Shown: positions 18,304 to 27,481, counted from the stretch's first letter. The stretch: 64,000 bases of DNA from Spirosoma aerolatum (GCF_002056795.1 NZ_CP020104.1:682001-746000), one strand, 5' to 3'. The notes: generated from the sequence alone by a model not told the origin. Numbers and translations are program-made.

Positions 18304-19751
18304 AAAGCGGTTAAGGTTTTAGTGAATCGCACCATAACAAACCACAGCAGCCCCGCCCAGAAGACAAACGCCAGCAGCGAGATGGCTTCGTGCCCGAATA
18401 CGCTTTCGACACCCGGCGACTGGTAGCTGAAGTCTGGCACCTCCTCCCAGTGTTTCCTGTCGATTTGGTAGGGCTTGTCGGTTGGGCCGAGCTTCTTATT
18501 GCTGATGAAATGAATCTGCAAGTCGTTCATTTTTTGCGCCATCTCGTAGCGGTACTGTTCGGCCTGCCGCTGAAAATCGACGTAACTGGCAAAGTCCGTG
18601 CCCGACAGTGCCATCGACAGGTTCCGAATGGCCAGGTAGGGGTCCACAAACGCCATCGCTTTGGCGAATCGGTTCTGCCGGTCGTAGATCGATAGCAATC
18701 GCCCAAAGTGGTCGTTGTAGAGATGGGCACTGATTTTCTCCCCCTCGGCCATCACAAACCCGCTGTAATTGAAGGGCAATTGCCCCACCGAATCGACCCC
18801 GTACGCCGTCAGCAGCGAATCTTTCAGCCCTTTGTAGTGCGGGTCGTTGGGGTTGTGGCTGTCGCCTTCTTTGAGCACATCGGCCTGAATGTCGGCCAGA
18901 AACCGGGCCTTCGAGGGGGCCGGATACAAATACGACCCCAGGGCCTGCGACGCACGGGGCAACACCAGGGTGAGCATCAGCCAAAGGCCAATGAGCGACA
19001 CCAGGGCCGTTTTGGCCGTTTTGCTCCGGGCCGACACCAGCACGGCGATGACGCAGAAGAAAGCCAGATACAGGAAATAAGCCCCCATCAACAGCAACAG
19101 CCGGATCGTCTGATCAGCGCTGACCCTTCCTCCCTGTAACCCGAACCACAGCAAACCGGTGACCACCATCACCGGGCCATACAGGCTGAGCATCACGGCC
19201 ATCAGCCCCAGGCTTTTGCCCACCAGCAGTTGCCCCCAGCTGACGCCCTGACTCAGCAGCAGCTTCAACGTACCCGTTTCGCGGTCGGTGGCCACAGTGC
19301 CGAAGCCCAGAAAAAACAGCATCAGCGGCAATAGCAGTTGTAACACCATCGCCATGCTGATCTCGCCGAACCGGAGCAGTCCCGTTGAAAAACCCGCTTC
19401 CGAGAAGTTGACGCTGTTTTGCTTGTGGGCTTCCAGATAAATGGTGTTGCCCAGAAAACTTTCCATTCCGAAATCGAACACACTCAGTGGGGCTTTGGGC
19501 CGGAAGGCAAAATGGCCGTAGTGCGCCATCCGGTGCGGGTGTTTGTCGGGGTTAGACAGCCAGTCCTGCCGGGCCTGTTGCTGGTACTTCCGGCCCGTTT
19601 CGTTCTGCTGCTGCAGGCTTACCCAACCCGTTACGGCTGCGTAGGCCAGTAGCAGCCCAATCCCGATCAGGAGGCCAAAAACCGCCCGGTTTTTAAAGGC
19701 CGTTGACCAGACCTGGCCCGCAATAAGTTGTTGCGTTTGTAGCATGATCAC
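18300..19751 (-). CDS. ABC-2/DUF3526 permease, type B copy 2
   Basis: A 483-residue membrane protein with the motifs of the type B copy at 12512-13936. These are HPHRMAHYGHFAFRPKAPLS and DFGMESFLGNTIYLEAHKQN in the extracytoplasmic domain, then FGEISMAMVLQLLLPLMLFFLGFG and RETGTLKLLLSQGV in the permease core. It begins directly after the TonB receptor gene with no gap. The first Met (MIMLQTQQ) and the internal MLQTQQ are both possible starts. The transport direction is unknown; ABC-2 proteins usually export or extract from the membrane. Confidence 0.85.
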   Translation of the reverse strand: MIMLQTQQLIAGQVWSTAFKNRAVFGLLIGIGLLLAYAAVTGWVSLQQQNETGRKYQQQARQDWLSNPDKHPHRMAHYGHFAFRPKAPLSVFDFGMESFLGNTIYLEAHKQNSVNFSEAGFSTGLLRFGEISMAMVLQLLLPLMLFFLGFGTVATDRETGTLKLLLSQGVSWGQLLVGKSLGLMAVMLSLYGPVMVVTGLLWFGLQGGRVSADQTIRLLLLMGAYFLYLAFFCVIAVLVSARSKTAKTALVSLIGLWLMLTLVLPRASQALGSYLYPAPSKARFLADIQADVLKEGDSHNPNDPHYKGLKDSLLTAYGVDSVGQLPFNYSGFVMAEGEKISAHLYNDHFGRLLSIYDRQNRFAKAMAFVDPYLAIRNLSMALSGTDFASYVDFQRQAEQYRYEMAQKMNDLQIHFISNKKLGPTDKPYQIDRKHWEEVPDFSYQSPGVESVFGHEAISLLAFVFWAGLLWFVMVRFTKTLTAL

Positions 19752-22214
19752 TTAAAATCGGTACGTCAGCGTCAGCATGGTATTGCGGGGGGCACCGGGG
19801 AACAGCCGCAGGTAGTTCTGAGCACCAATCCAGTACGTAGTATTGAATACATTATTCATGTTCAGGGCCACCTGCACGTTGGTTCGGGCGGGCGTATAAT
19901 ACAGTGCCAGGTCGAAGAGCGTATAAGCGGGCACCTCAAAGTCGCGTGTAAACCAGGGAATCTTACTGCCGCTGTATTGCATCCCAAATCCAATACCCAG
20001 ATCACTCAGGGACGAGTTGGGCGTGAAGTTGTAACGCGTCCAGAGGTTGCCGCTGTGAACGGGGGTGTTCTGCTTACGAGCGCCAATCAGACTGGCTTCA
20101 TTGTCCTGCACAATGATGGCATCGATGTAGCTGTAAGAGGCATTGATTTGCCAGTTGGGCAACAGATAACCCGCTACGTCCATCTCGAAGCCCCGGCTGC
20201 GTTCGGCTCCCCGCGTCACCAGTGAGTCGGGGTAGGTGGGTAGGTTGGCATTCAGCAGCAGGTTCCGCTGGTTGATCTCGTAGACGGCGGCATTCAGACT
20301 GATGCGGCCCCCAAAAAGCTGGGCTTTCAGCCCTATTTCTTTCAAATCGCTGCGGAGTGGTTCGAATAGATTGGCTGACTTGGCGGTGTTGTAAAAACTG
20401 CCGGTGTTGGGTAGCAGCGTTACCGTATTCGATTGCCCCTGAAAGCCTTCCAGATACGTACCGTAAACATTCAAATTAGGGCGTACCGAATAGGTGATGC
20501 CAACGCGGGGCAGCAGGGCTGTTTTCGTAAACGACAGTTCCCCCGGCGACTGGTAGTTGGTGATGTCACGAAACCATTCCTGTCGTAAGCCGAGCAGGAT
20601 CAACAGCTTGTTCCAGCGCAGTTGCTCCTGCACGTAGATGGCATTGGTGGTCGTCAGGGCGGCTGGCAGCGGGGTACGGGCATTCAGTACGTAATCATTA
20701 ACATTCCGAATGGTGTAGGTTGGGTTATTCAGATCAAAATAGCTCACGTTTGGCCGGGGGAGGGTTACGCCCCCAACCGTGATAGTCTGGTAATTGGCTG
20801 CGTTAGCCGGGACAAAGGAGCCCGCTACCGTACCGTTGGTAAGCAGAAATCCCCGCGCCGAATTCTGCCCTCCGCCTTTGAGTTTATGCCAGTCGGACAG
20901 GTCATAGCCCACCAGCAGATCATGCTGGGCAGCTCCCGTGTTGAACGTGGCATTGAGGTAGGCGTTCAGGTTGTCGACGTTCCAGAACTGTTGCCGCTGC
21001 ACAAACTGCATACCTGCCAGCGAGGTAACGGGTTTGTTGGTCAGGTCAACCGCAAAGGCATTGGTAGTCCGGTGCTCCTGCAAATCTTCCTGCCAGGTTT
21101 GCTTCATGTACGACGCATTGAGGCTGATGTGGTCGGTAAACTTGTGCGTCAGATTGCCCATAATGATGAGCTGCTTCGACTGAAAGAAGTCGTTCGGAGC
21201 TCCCAGATTCAGACTAATCGGTGTACTGTTGAGGTCCGTTTTTCCGGCTACAGCCCCGAAAATGGGTTGCCCCCGGTCGAGGGTACCTGACTGGTTGCTG
21301 TAAATCAGCTCGGCGTTCAGCGCCGTGCGGGTATTGGGGACATAGGAAAACGAGGGCGAGAACAGCACCGAGTTGTTGCGAACCAGATCGCGGTAACTAC
21401 GGGCTTCCTGGTAAGCCCCATTGACGCGGTAGAGCAGCGTTTTTTGGGCATTCAGTGGTCCCGTAAAATCCAGCGTGCTTCGCAGCGTGCTGAAACTCCC
21501 CACACCCAGGCTTGCTTCCTTTCGGTTGACGGCCAGCGGCTTTTTGGTCACCAGATTGATACTGCCACCCGGATCGACGGAGGAAAACGACGCACTCGCC
21601 GGGCCTTTGAGCACCTCCACCCGTTCGATGTTGGTCGTCAGGGGTTGCAGGAAATAATACTGCCGGGTGCGCATGCCGTTGATGATCTGGCCTTCTTCGT
21701 TCTGACTGATACCTCGAATGGTGTACTGGTTATAAAAGCTGGCGGGGGCAACGCCACTGACAATCTTGACCGCATCGGCCAGTTGAAACGCCTGCCGGTC
21801 GGCCATCAATTCTTTCGTAACCGTCCCGATCGACTGAGGGACATCTTTGTTGAGCGCAGCAATCTTGGTAGCCGAAAAGGAGTAGTCACTGGTATAGTCT
21901 TTGGCGACGCGGCCCACTACCTCCACCGTTTGCAGCTCGGCGGTTTCGGGCACGAGTTCCAGGGTAAAAAAGCGGTCGCGGGTTTTCGCGGTGAGGGTTT
22001 TAAACCCGACAAAGGACACCTGTAGGGTGCCGCTGCCGTTGAGGATGAATTGCCCACTGGTATCCGTTACCGTTCCCTGATTAGTGGTTAGTAGTTTGAC
22101 GGTAGCACCCACAACGGGATCGCCCGTAGTGGCATCGACGATTTTGCCCGTGATGGCCTGTGCGTTTAGGCAATAGGAAACCAGTACAAGTAGTACGGTA
22201 AATACTTGCTTCAT
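19752..22214 (-). CDS. TonB-dependent siderophore-type receptor
   Basis: An 820-residue outer-membrane receptor with a signal peptide (ending CLNAQA). A carboxypeptidase-like domain (ITGKIVDATTGDPVVGATVKLL, about residues 20-95) is followed by the plug. The plug motifs DVPQSIGTVTKELMADRQAFQLADAVKIVSGV, YTIRGISQNEEGQIINGM and ERVEVLKGPASASFSSVDPGGSINLVTKKPL are those of the FhuE/FoxA/FpvA siderophore-receptor group. The 22-strand barrel ends in LTLTYRF. Siderophore-type receptors normally bring in a ferric chelate. Here a Zur-type operator heads the operon, so another metal chelate is plausible. It lies 28 bases after the His-rich lipoprotein gene. Confidence 0.92.
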   Translation of the reverse strand: MKQVFTVLLVLVSYCLNAQAITGKIVDATTGDPVVGATVKLLTTNQGTVTDTSGQFILNGSGTLQVSFVGFKTLTAKTRDRFFTLELVPETAELQTVEVVGRVAKDYTSDYSFSATKIAALNKDVPQSIGTVTKELMADRQAFQLADAVKIVSGVAPASFYNQYTIRGISQNEEGQIINGMRTRQYYFLQPLTTNIERVEVLKGPASASFSSVDPGGSINLVTKKPLAVNRKEASLGVGSFSTLRSTLDFTGPLNAQKTLLYRVNGAYQEARSYRDLVRNNSVLFSPSFSYVPNTRTALNAELIYSNQSGTLDRGQPIFGAVAGKTDLNSTPISLNLGAPNDFFQSKQLIIMGNLTHKFTDHISLNASYMKQTWQEDLQEHRTTNAFAVDLTNKPVTSLAGMQFVQRQQFWNVDNLNAYLNATFNTGAAQHDLLVGYDLSDWHKLKGGGQNSARGFLLTNGTVAGSFVPANAANYQTITVGGVTLPRPNVSYFDLNNPTYTIRNVNDYVLNARTPLPAALTTTNAIYVQEQLRWNKLLILLGLRQEWFRDITNYQSPGELSFTKTALLPRVGITYSVRPNLNVYGTYLEGFQGQSNTVTLLPNTGSFYNTAKSANLFEPLRSDLKEIGLKAQLFGGRISLNAAVYEINQRNLLLNANLPTYPDSLVTRGAERSRGFEMDVAGYLLPNWQINASYSYIDAIIVQDNEASLIGARKQNTPVHSGNLWTRYNFTPNSSLSDLGIGFGMQYSGSKIPWFTRDFEVPAYTLFDLALYYTPARTNVQVALNMNNVFNTTYWIGAQNYLRLFPGAPRNTMLTLTYRF

Positions 22215-22242
22215 GAATTGAGGTTGTATGGTTAAAAATAAC

Positions 22243-22680
22243 TTACTTCATCACCGCCGTCAGCCGGGCTTCGATCTGGCGGATATTGTTGAGTGTTTCT
22301 CGCTGCAAATCCCGCATCTGATCGGCTGGCAGGTCCTTCAGCGTCGCATCATGATGGTGATGATGCTCACCCTCGCCATGATGGTGGTGCTCATGGGGCA
22401 TACCCGGCACTTCGACCAGATTCTCTTCCCATTCCTCAAAAGCCGTTTTCAGACTATCGAGCGTGGCAACCCGGGCCGGGGCATCCGGCAGTTTCTGCGC
22501 CAGAATTACTTTTTTCAGGGAGTCAATCTGCTCAATTTTCGGCTCTACCGTTTCCTGAATCTCGGTCGCCTGCTGGTGATACCCGGCGGCTTCTTCCATC
22601 AGGGGATCTTTCTTATCGGACGACGAACAGGCAGACAGGCAGGCCGTCAGGAGCAATACAGGGGCGAACGAGGGTTTCAT
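22243..22680 (-). CDS. His-rich metal-binding lipoprotein, first gene of the 14-gene operon
   Basis: A 145-residue lipoprotein. The chosen start at 22680 gives MKPSFAPVLLLTACLSAC, a good lipobox with Cys18. A longer frame upstream would bury the signal and cross the operator, so it is rejected. Residues 35-90 are helical and probably coiled-coil. A His cluster, HEHHHHGEGEHHHHH, spans residues 96-110 and a short helix follows. Such clusters bind Zn, Ni, Co or Cu. I do not recognise a named family. With the TonB receptor gene 28 bases downstream, it may collect metal in the periplasm. A Fur-type palindrome lies 36 bases upstream. Confidence 0.82.
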   Translation of the reverse strand: MKPSFAPVLLLTACLSACSSSDKKDPLMEEAAGYHQQATEIQETVEPKIEQIDSLKKVILAQKLPDAPARVATLDSLKTAFEEWEENLVEVPGMPHEHHHHGEGEHHHHHDATLKDLPADQMRDLQRETLNNIRQIEARLTAVMK

Positions 22681-22715
22681 TTGGCTTATGATTGGGATTT
22701 TGAAGCAATTTACTG

Positions 22716-22738
22716 TTTTTGCAACAATGATGCAAAAA
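22716..22738. promoter_or_regulatory. Zur-type palindromic operator A (His-rich lipoprotein operon)
   Basis: An 11-1-11 inverted repeat with one mismatch: TTTTTGCAACA, central A, TGATGCAAAAA. It is 36 bases upstream of the minus-strand ATG at 22680. On that strand TTTG is followed after 20 bases by TAAATTG, close to the Bacteroidota promoter pattern, so a bound regulator would block the promoter. The core matches five other sites in this window. Confidence 0.72.
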
Positions 22739-22763
22739 TATGAAACAGGAGAATTGCACAAAT

Positions 22764-22794
22764 AAGCCCCTGCCTCGTGTTGAAGCAGGGGCTT
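22764..22794 (-). terminator. Terminator of the DUF4374-like gene
   Basis: A 10-bp perfect stem (22764-22773 with 22785-22794) and an 11-base loop lie 20 bases past the stop codon of the minus-strand gene at 22815. It separates that unit from the operator-controlled 14-gene operon that starts immediately after. Confidence 0.7.
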
Positions 22795-22814
22795 GTTTAC
22801 AGGCATAAGCCTGA

Positions 22815-24014
22815 TCAGAACGTCTCAATACTACTGGGGTCACCCTGCGTTGTGACGATTGGCGATGGACTGGCGGTATTGGTGGCTGGGTCGTAGGAAT
22901 AAATCCCAACCCCTGACGTACCGGCAATGCCGAACAGCACTTTGTTCTCAAACAAGCCAACCGAAGAACCATACCCGTTCGAATACGGCAGGTTGAGCTT
23001 GGTAATCGTTTTGTTGGCCAGATCCACTTTAAAGGCACCGTAGGTGCGGTCGTTCACATAATTGGGTGGGTTGCTGGCCAGCGCGTAAATGTTACCCGTC
23101 GCGTAAACGATCCCATTTCCGGCATAACGCATCCGCTGTAAGTAGTCCACTTTGTTGCCCGGCACACCAGTGATGCTGTAATCGGCTACGTTGAAAAAGT
23201 ACGTGGGATCAAAGGCGGTCTGGCCGTTTTTAATGCGTAAAAAGCCGCATTTCTGCGTCGGGCCACCAAAGCCGTAAGACGCTACACAGAAAATGTACAG
23301 ATCACCAGCTTCATCGAAAAAGATGGATTTCTGCTCGTTGATACTCCCCGCCCAGGTACTGCGGCTATCGGTAGCCGAGGTAATGGCGAAATTGTTAGTA
23401 ACGTCAATAATCAGCACCTGAACGGGGAATTTGCTGGTGTAGCCGTCGCTGGTCTGGCTACAGGCGACGTACAGCTTTCCGTCGCGGAAGGCCATCACGT
23501 TGGCATCGGGGTTACCATCGCCCCCCAGCGCATACTTCGTTAAATCGATGGTGTTCAGCACCGCCAGCGTCGTGGGATTGAACACCAGAATTTTACCGGT
23601 TGCAAACAAGGTGGTATACGCCCGCGTATCGCTTTCGATCACCGTACAAATGGGTTGAGAACCGGCGGGGGCTACCACAGTACCGGCTTCGGCCAGGTTG
23701 CCATCGCTTTGCCGGGTGTATTTCCGTATAATGTCGCCAAAGCGTTGGGGCATCACAAACACGTCGTTCTTATACACAGTCACATACGGGTACTCCGTCG
23801 ACTGTCTGGATTTGGCATTGGTGAAGGACGTAACGCTTAAATCTTTCAACGTTCCCACGTACCCAACTATGGGGCTGGCCGTGGTAATGTTGGTGGTAAT
23901 AAGCAACTTGTCTAAACCCGAAGAAGGGTCGGCGGTTGGTTCCGACGAGGAACACCCTCCGGCCAGCGAAGCAACCAGCAGGGCGGCACCGATGCGCGTA
24001 ATTGTGTGTTTCAT
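22815..24014 (-). CDS. DUF4374-like beta-propeller lipoprotein
   Basis: A 399-residue lipoprotein (lipobox SLAGGC, Cys21) made of repeated beta-sheet blades: VYKNDVFVMPQRFGDIIRKY, TGKILVFNPTTLAVLNTIDL, DGKLYVACSQ, DEAGDLYIFCVASYG and VYATGNIYAL. The pattern and length fit the DUF4374 family of Bacteroidota, which is often encoded beside TonB receptors. It lies 35 bases after the receptor gene at 24050-26422 and probably acts with it at the cell surface or in the periplasm. The family assignment rests on pattern recognition only. Confidence 0.7.
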   Translation of the reverse strand: MKHTITRIGAALLVASLAGGCSSSEPTADPSSGLDKLLITTNITTASPIVGYVGTLKDLSVTSFTNAKSRQSTEYPYVTVYKNDVFVMPQRFGDIIRKYTRQSDGNLAEAGTVVAPAGSQPICTVIESDTRAYTTLFATGKILVFNPTTLAVLNTIDLTKYALGGDGNPDANVMAFRDGKLYVACSQTSDGYTSKFPVQVLIIDVTNNFAITSATDSRSTWAGSINEQKSIFFDEAGDLYIFCVASYGFGGPTQKCGFLRIKNGQTAFDPTYFFNVADYSITGVPGNKVDYLQRMRYAGNGIVYATGNIYALASNPPNYVNDRTYGAFKVDLANKTITKLNLPYSNGYGSSVGLFENKVLFGIAGTSGVGIYSYDPATNTASPSPIVTTQGDPSSIETF

Positions 24015-24049
24015 GGATTGACTGAGAAAAAGTAGATGAATCAGGTTGG

Positions 24050-26422
24050 TTAATGATGGTGGTCGGGCGATTCGGGCCCGAACAGCAGGTAACGGAATTT
24101 GATACGGAACGTCCGGCCCATCAACGGTTGATTGAAATTGTTGATCACCGATGCATTGGTTAGATTATTGGCCTCTCCGGTAAACGTGTAGCGGCTTTGG
24201 CGGAACGACTGCTCTACCGAAAGGGTATGTGTGACGTAGGTTGGGATAAAAAACCGGTCGTACACACTCACGTTGAAGCCGTAATTGTAGCGATTCATGA
24301 AGCTGCCGTCGTAGATGATCCGGGTTTTGGTGTCTCGCCCAACCAGGTGCTCCCGATGAAATTCCAGATTCCAGTTGGCAAAGAATTGGGGGGTATTCGG
24401 AATCGTCAGGTTATAAGTAGGGTTAGGAACCGTTGTGCCGGGAATAAACCGGTTAATGTCGGTCAGTATCTGGTAGGTGGTATTCAGGCTGGCGTAAACG
24501 CTTTTGGTCAGGTCGTATTTTACGTCAATATCCACCCCCCGGATGTTGGCTCTGGCATAGTTGACATACCCCAGCGTCAGGCCATTACCGGAGAGCTGAA
24601 TCAGGTTATCGACATTCATGTAGAAGCCATTCGCTTCGATCTGCAACCGGTTTCTCTGGCTGTTGATGTGATCATACACAAGCCCCAGATTATAGTTGTG
24701 CGACAATTCGGGTTTGAGGTAGGTGGTGGGAGTAATCAGCACCCCATCGCCAAAAAGCTCCGTATTGTTGGGTAATCGGACGCCCCGTTCGTAGCTGCCT
24801 TTGGCCAGCAGGGCTGGTGAGAAATTATACCGAAATCCGGCATTATAGCCCGGTTGGTTCGTCAGGGTGTTTACCCGGTCGGGTGTTGTGTTATTGAGGT
24901 AAATGCTGGTGTTATAGCCCTGCACCAGATTATAATAATGTTTGACGGCCGCCGAGAGCAATAGTTTGTCGTTGGTAAAGCGGGTTTCTGCCGTTAGCCC
25001 GGTAATGCTGTTATGAATGGAGCCGGGGAAGTTGTAGAGGTTCTTTCCGGCAAACGCATTGCCCACATCGTCGCGGGGATCATAGGAGACATACCGCGCC
25101 GTGTTATTCAGGTTCAGCGTGAGCAGCTTATTGACGCGGTAATCGAGGTTGAACCGCTGCCGATGGTCGCGCTGTAGATTGGTCGACAGATTGGGGCCGT
25201 TGCCCAACTCACCCCGCCCAATCCGACTGGGGACGCGCCCGCCGTACCAGTCATAATTGTACGACGAGGTGTCGATGAACTGGACGTTGAAATAGGCGTA
25301 AATAAAATTGTACCGAAGCCCCAGTTTGTTGTGGGCAAAGCTCTTTTTGGTGAGGCTGAACACGCCCACGCCCGATGAACCGTTGCTCTCGACGTGCTGA
25401 ATATTTTGCTGGATGCCCTGAATCTGTTTATTGTTAGCGACATAGGCCCCTTCCAGTTCCACTTCGTCGAACCACAGGTGGTGAAACCGGATGGAACCTC
25501 CGGCTAGCAGCGAATGGTAGTGATCGTGATCCCGTTGAATCCGCAGGTCGGGTTGATACGGCGACTGCATAGTGTAGTTGTTATCGCTGCGGGTGTCGAA
25601 AATACCGCCCCCGATCTCAATGCCGGACTTTTCGAAGGTTTTTTTTAGAATTAGTCCCAATGATTGGGTATTGTACGACTGGCGCGAAACGGTTGCATCG
25701 ATGTAGCTGACATCCCGATGTTTGATGATGACGTTCACGGCACTACCCAGGCCATCGCCCCCCAGAAAAGCAGGAACGGCCCCCTTATAAATCTCGATAC
25801 GTTCGATGATCTGTATAGGCAGGTCATTGATGCCCAGCGTACCGTCGGGGGTATTCAGTGGGTTGCCATCAATAAATACCTGGACTCGTTTCCCTTCCAG
25901 CCCCCGGACTGATATGCGCGAATCGCTGCCTAAGCCACCACTCAGCCGGATTTGTACCCCAGCCTGGCGAGCCAGTATCTCGTTTAGATTCCCGGCCCTG
26001 TTTTCGATTTGCCGGGCCGTGATAATCGTCACGGGCATCACATTATTGCGTATTTTCTTCTCTTCAGCCTGTTCGTCAGTCGTGCCGGTAACGTCTACGG
26101 TTTGCAACTCCGTCAGTTCAGGTGACAGATCCACCGAAAGTTCATCAATCGTTGAGTTAACCGTGAGCGATTTTTCGACGGTTTGATAGCCAACACTTGA
26201 CACACGGAGTGTCAGGTCTCCACTTCTTATATTTCGAAGCGTAAAGGCCCCTTTTGCATTCGCTATGGCCCCGGTCGATGTTCCCTTAATCCGAATGGAT
26301 GCCCCCGCTATAGGTTCTTTCGTTAAGCTGTCTCTCACATGGCCTGAAACCGAAACCCGATCCTGTGCCTGGGCACACATGACAATGACAACGAATAAGA
26401 CGAACGAGTAAAGAATTCGCAT
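24050..26422 (-). CDS. TonB-dependent receptor with His-containing loop and C-terminal His tail
   Basis: A 790-residue receptor: signal peptide (ending CAQAQ), carboxypeptidase-like domain (VSVSGHVRDSLTKEPIAGASI), then a plug with MPVTIITARQIENRAGNLNEIL, RISVRGLEGKRVQVFIDGNPL and ERIEIYKGAVPAFLGGDGLGSAVNV. A barrel loop holds RDHDHYH. The barrel appears to end at FRYLLF and is followed by GPESPDHHH, an unusual extension beyond the usual terminal aromatic residue. Metal or metal-chelate uptake is plausible. No Zur-type palindrome lies directly upstream, but the COG0523-TrxB genes upstream are on the same strand, 129 bases away, and may be co-transcribed. Confidence 0.88.
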   Translation of the reverse strand: MRILYSFVLFVVIVMCAQAQDRVSVSGHVRDSLTKEPIAGASIRIKGTSTGAIANAKGAFTLRNIRSGDLTLRVSSVGYQTVEKSLTVNSTIDELSVDLSPELTELQTVDVTGTTDEQAEEKKIRNNVMPVTIITARQIENRAGNLNEILARQAGVQIRLSGGLGSDSRISVRGLEGKRVQVFIDGNPLNTPDGTLGINDLPIQIIERIEIYKGAVPAFLGGDGLGSAVNVIIKHRDVSYIDATVSRQSYNTQSLGLILKKTFEKSGIEIGGGIFDTRSDNNYTMQSPYQPDLRIQRDHDHYHSLLAGGSIRFHHLWFDEVELEGAYVANNKQIQGIQQNIQHVESNGSSGVGVFSLTKKSFAHNKLGLRYNFIYAYFNVQFIDTSSYNYDWYGGRVPSRIGRGELGNGPNLSTNLQRDHRQRFNLDYRVNKLLTLNLNNTARYVSYDPRDDVGNAFAGKNLYNFPGSIHNSITGLTAETRFTNDKLLLSAAVKHYYNLVQGYNTSIYLNNTTPDRVNTLTNQPGYNAGFRYNFSPALLAKGSYERGVRLPNNTELFGDGVLITPTTYLKPELSHNYNLGLVYDHINSQRNRLQIEANGFYMNVDNLIQLSGNGLTLGYVNYARANIRGVDIDVKYDLTKSVYASLNTTYQILTDINRFIPGTTVPNPTYNLTIPNTPQFFANWNLEFHREHLVGRDTKTRIIYDGSFMNRYNYGFNVSVYDRFFIPTYVTHTLSVEQSFRQSRYTFTGEANNLTNASVINNFNQPLMGRTFRIKFRYLLFGPESPDHHH

Positions 26423-26551
26423 CCTACCGGCTTAGAAATAGTATAGTTAAAACCTGCATATAATTTGGCGGGCGGGGAGTGTTTGACTAACTTGAAAATA
26501 CCCAATCATCTCATGCTGTCTTTGGATACTCACCCGCCCACAACAAAGTAC

Positions 26552-27481
26552 TTAACCCACAATTAGGTTCGTTTCGATTCGGTTCAGCAGGTCCTCCTGG
26601 ATCAGTTCCCGATTGATCCAGGCTCCGGCTTTGGAACCACTGGCAACCGCGATGGCGACCTGCCGAAACAGGGTTGTCGCGTCTCCGGCGGCAAACACGC
26701 CCGGCACGGTTGTCTCCCCAAAGTCGGTTGCCTGAATTAGATTTTGTTCTGTCAGTTGGCAGCCTAGCTGTTGGGCAACATCAGAGGAAAGTTTGAAGGG
26801 TAGGCGAGCATACAACGCCTTGAGTTGTTCCCGGCTTCCATCTGCCAATACCAGCGCCGTTAGTGCTCCATTGTCGTGTTCAATGGCAGTAAGTGGCGTC
26901 TCGATGATGAGAATGTTGAGTTGTTGCAGGGTCTGCCGTTGCGCTTCCGTGAAGGTGGCCGGGCCATTGGTAAACAGGTGCAAGGCAGCGTTCCAGTGCT
27001 GGATGAGCGTCGCCATTTCATACCCCACATCGCCATTGGCCAAAATGCCCACAGGTTGATTACGCACTTCGTAGCCGTGGCAGTACGGACAGTGTAGTAC
27101 CGAACGCCCCCAGCATTCAGCAAAGCCGGGCAAATCGGGCATACGATCAACCAAACCAGTGGCTAGTACCAGTTTCCGGCTCGTGAACGAATGCCCATTC
27201 GCCGTTGTGACGCTGAATCCGCCTGGTTGGCCTACCGCCGTTACGGCAAAATCCTCCCGAAAAGATACCGTCGAGTACGTCTCTAATTGCGCACGGGCAA
27301 TGGTCGATAACTCCGTTGGGGTCGCTCCGTCGCGGGTCAGAAAACCGTGCGAATGCGGTGTCTGTCGGTTGGCGGGCTGCCCGGCATCAATGACCAGTAC
27401 CTGCCGGAGGGAGCGGCCCAGTACCAGGGCGGTACTCAGGCCCGCGTAGCTCCCGCCAATAATCATCACATCGTAGTCCAT
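26552..27481 (-). CDS. Thioredoxin-reductase-like NAD(P)/FAD oxidoreductase
   Basis: A 309-residue flavoenzyme. It has an N-terminal FAD-binding motif (IIGGSYAGLSTALVLGRS), the redox pair CPYC in VLHCPYCHGYEV, a second nucleotide-binding stretch near VGILANGDVGYEMATL, and C-terminal VPGVFAAGDATTLFRQVAIAVASG. This matches the TrxB-like low-molecular-weight family, which passes electrons from NAD(P)H to a disulfide. The partner is unknown. It starts 16 bases after the COG0523 gene and so falls under the same operator; a link to metal-thiol handling is inferred from that. Confidence 0.9.
   Translation of the reverse strand: MDYDVMIIGGSYAGLSTALVLGRSLRQVLVIDAGQPANRQTPHSHGFLTRDGATPTELSTIARAQLETYSTVSFREDFAVTAVGQPGGFSVTTANGHSFTSRKLVLATGLVDRMPDLPGFAECWGRSVLHCPYCHGYEVRNQPVGILANGDVGYEMATLIQHWNAALHLFTNGPATFTEAQRQTLQQLNILIIETPLTAIEHDNGALTALVLADGSREQLKALYARLPFKLSSDVAQQLGCQLTEQNLIQATDFGETTVPGVFAAGDATTLFRQVAIAVASGSKAGAWINRELIQEDLLNRIETNLIVG

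Noticed and set aside
22243..22806. Longer 187-residue version of the His-rich lipoprotein
   Set aside because: The extra N-terminus crosses the operator and terminator and would hide the lipobox. The start at 22680 is better.
3902..26551. Cobalamin riboswitch for the BtuF/BtuC-like genes
   Set aside because: No B12-box-like structure was seen in the leader regions at 22681-22760 or 26423-26551. The leaders are too short for one.
26423..26551. Zur-type operator in front of the TonB receptor at 24050-26422
   Set aside because: I searched this spacer for GCAAC/GTTGC half-sites and found none. Any zinc control would have to come by read-through from the COG0523 operon.
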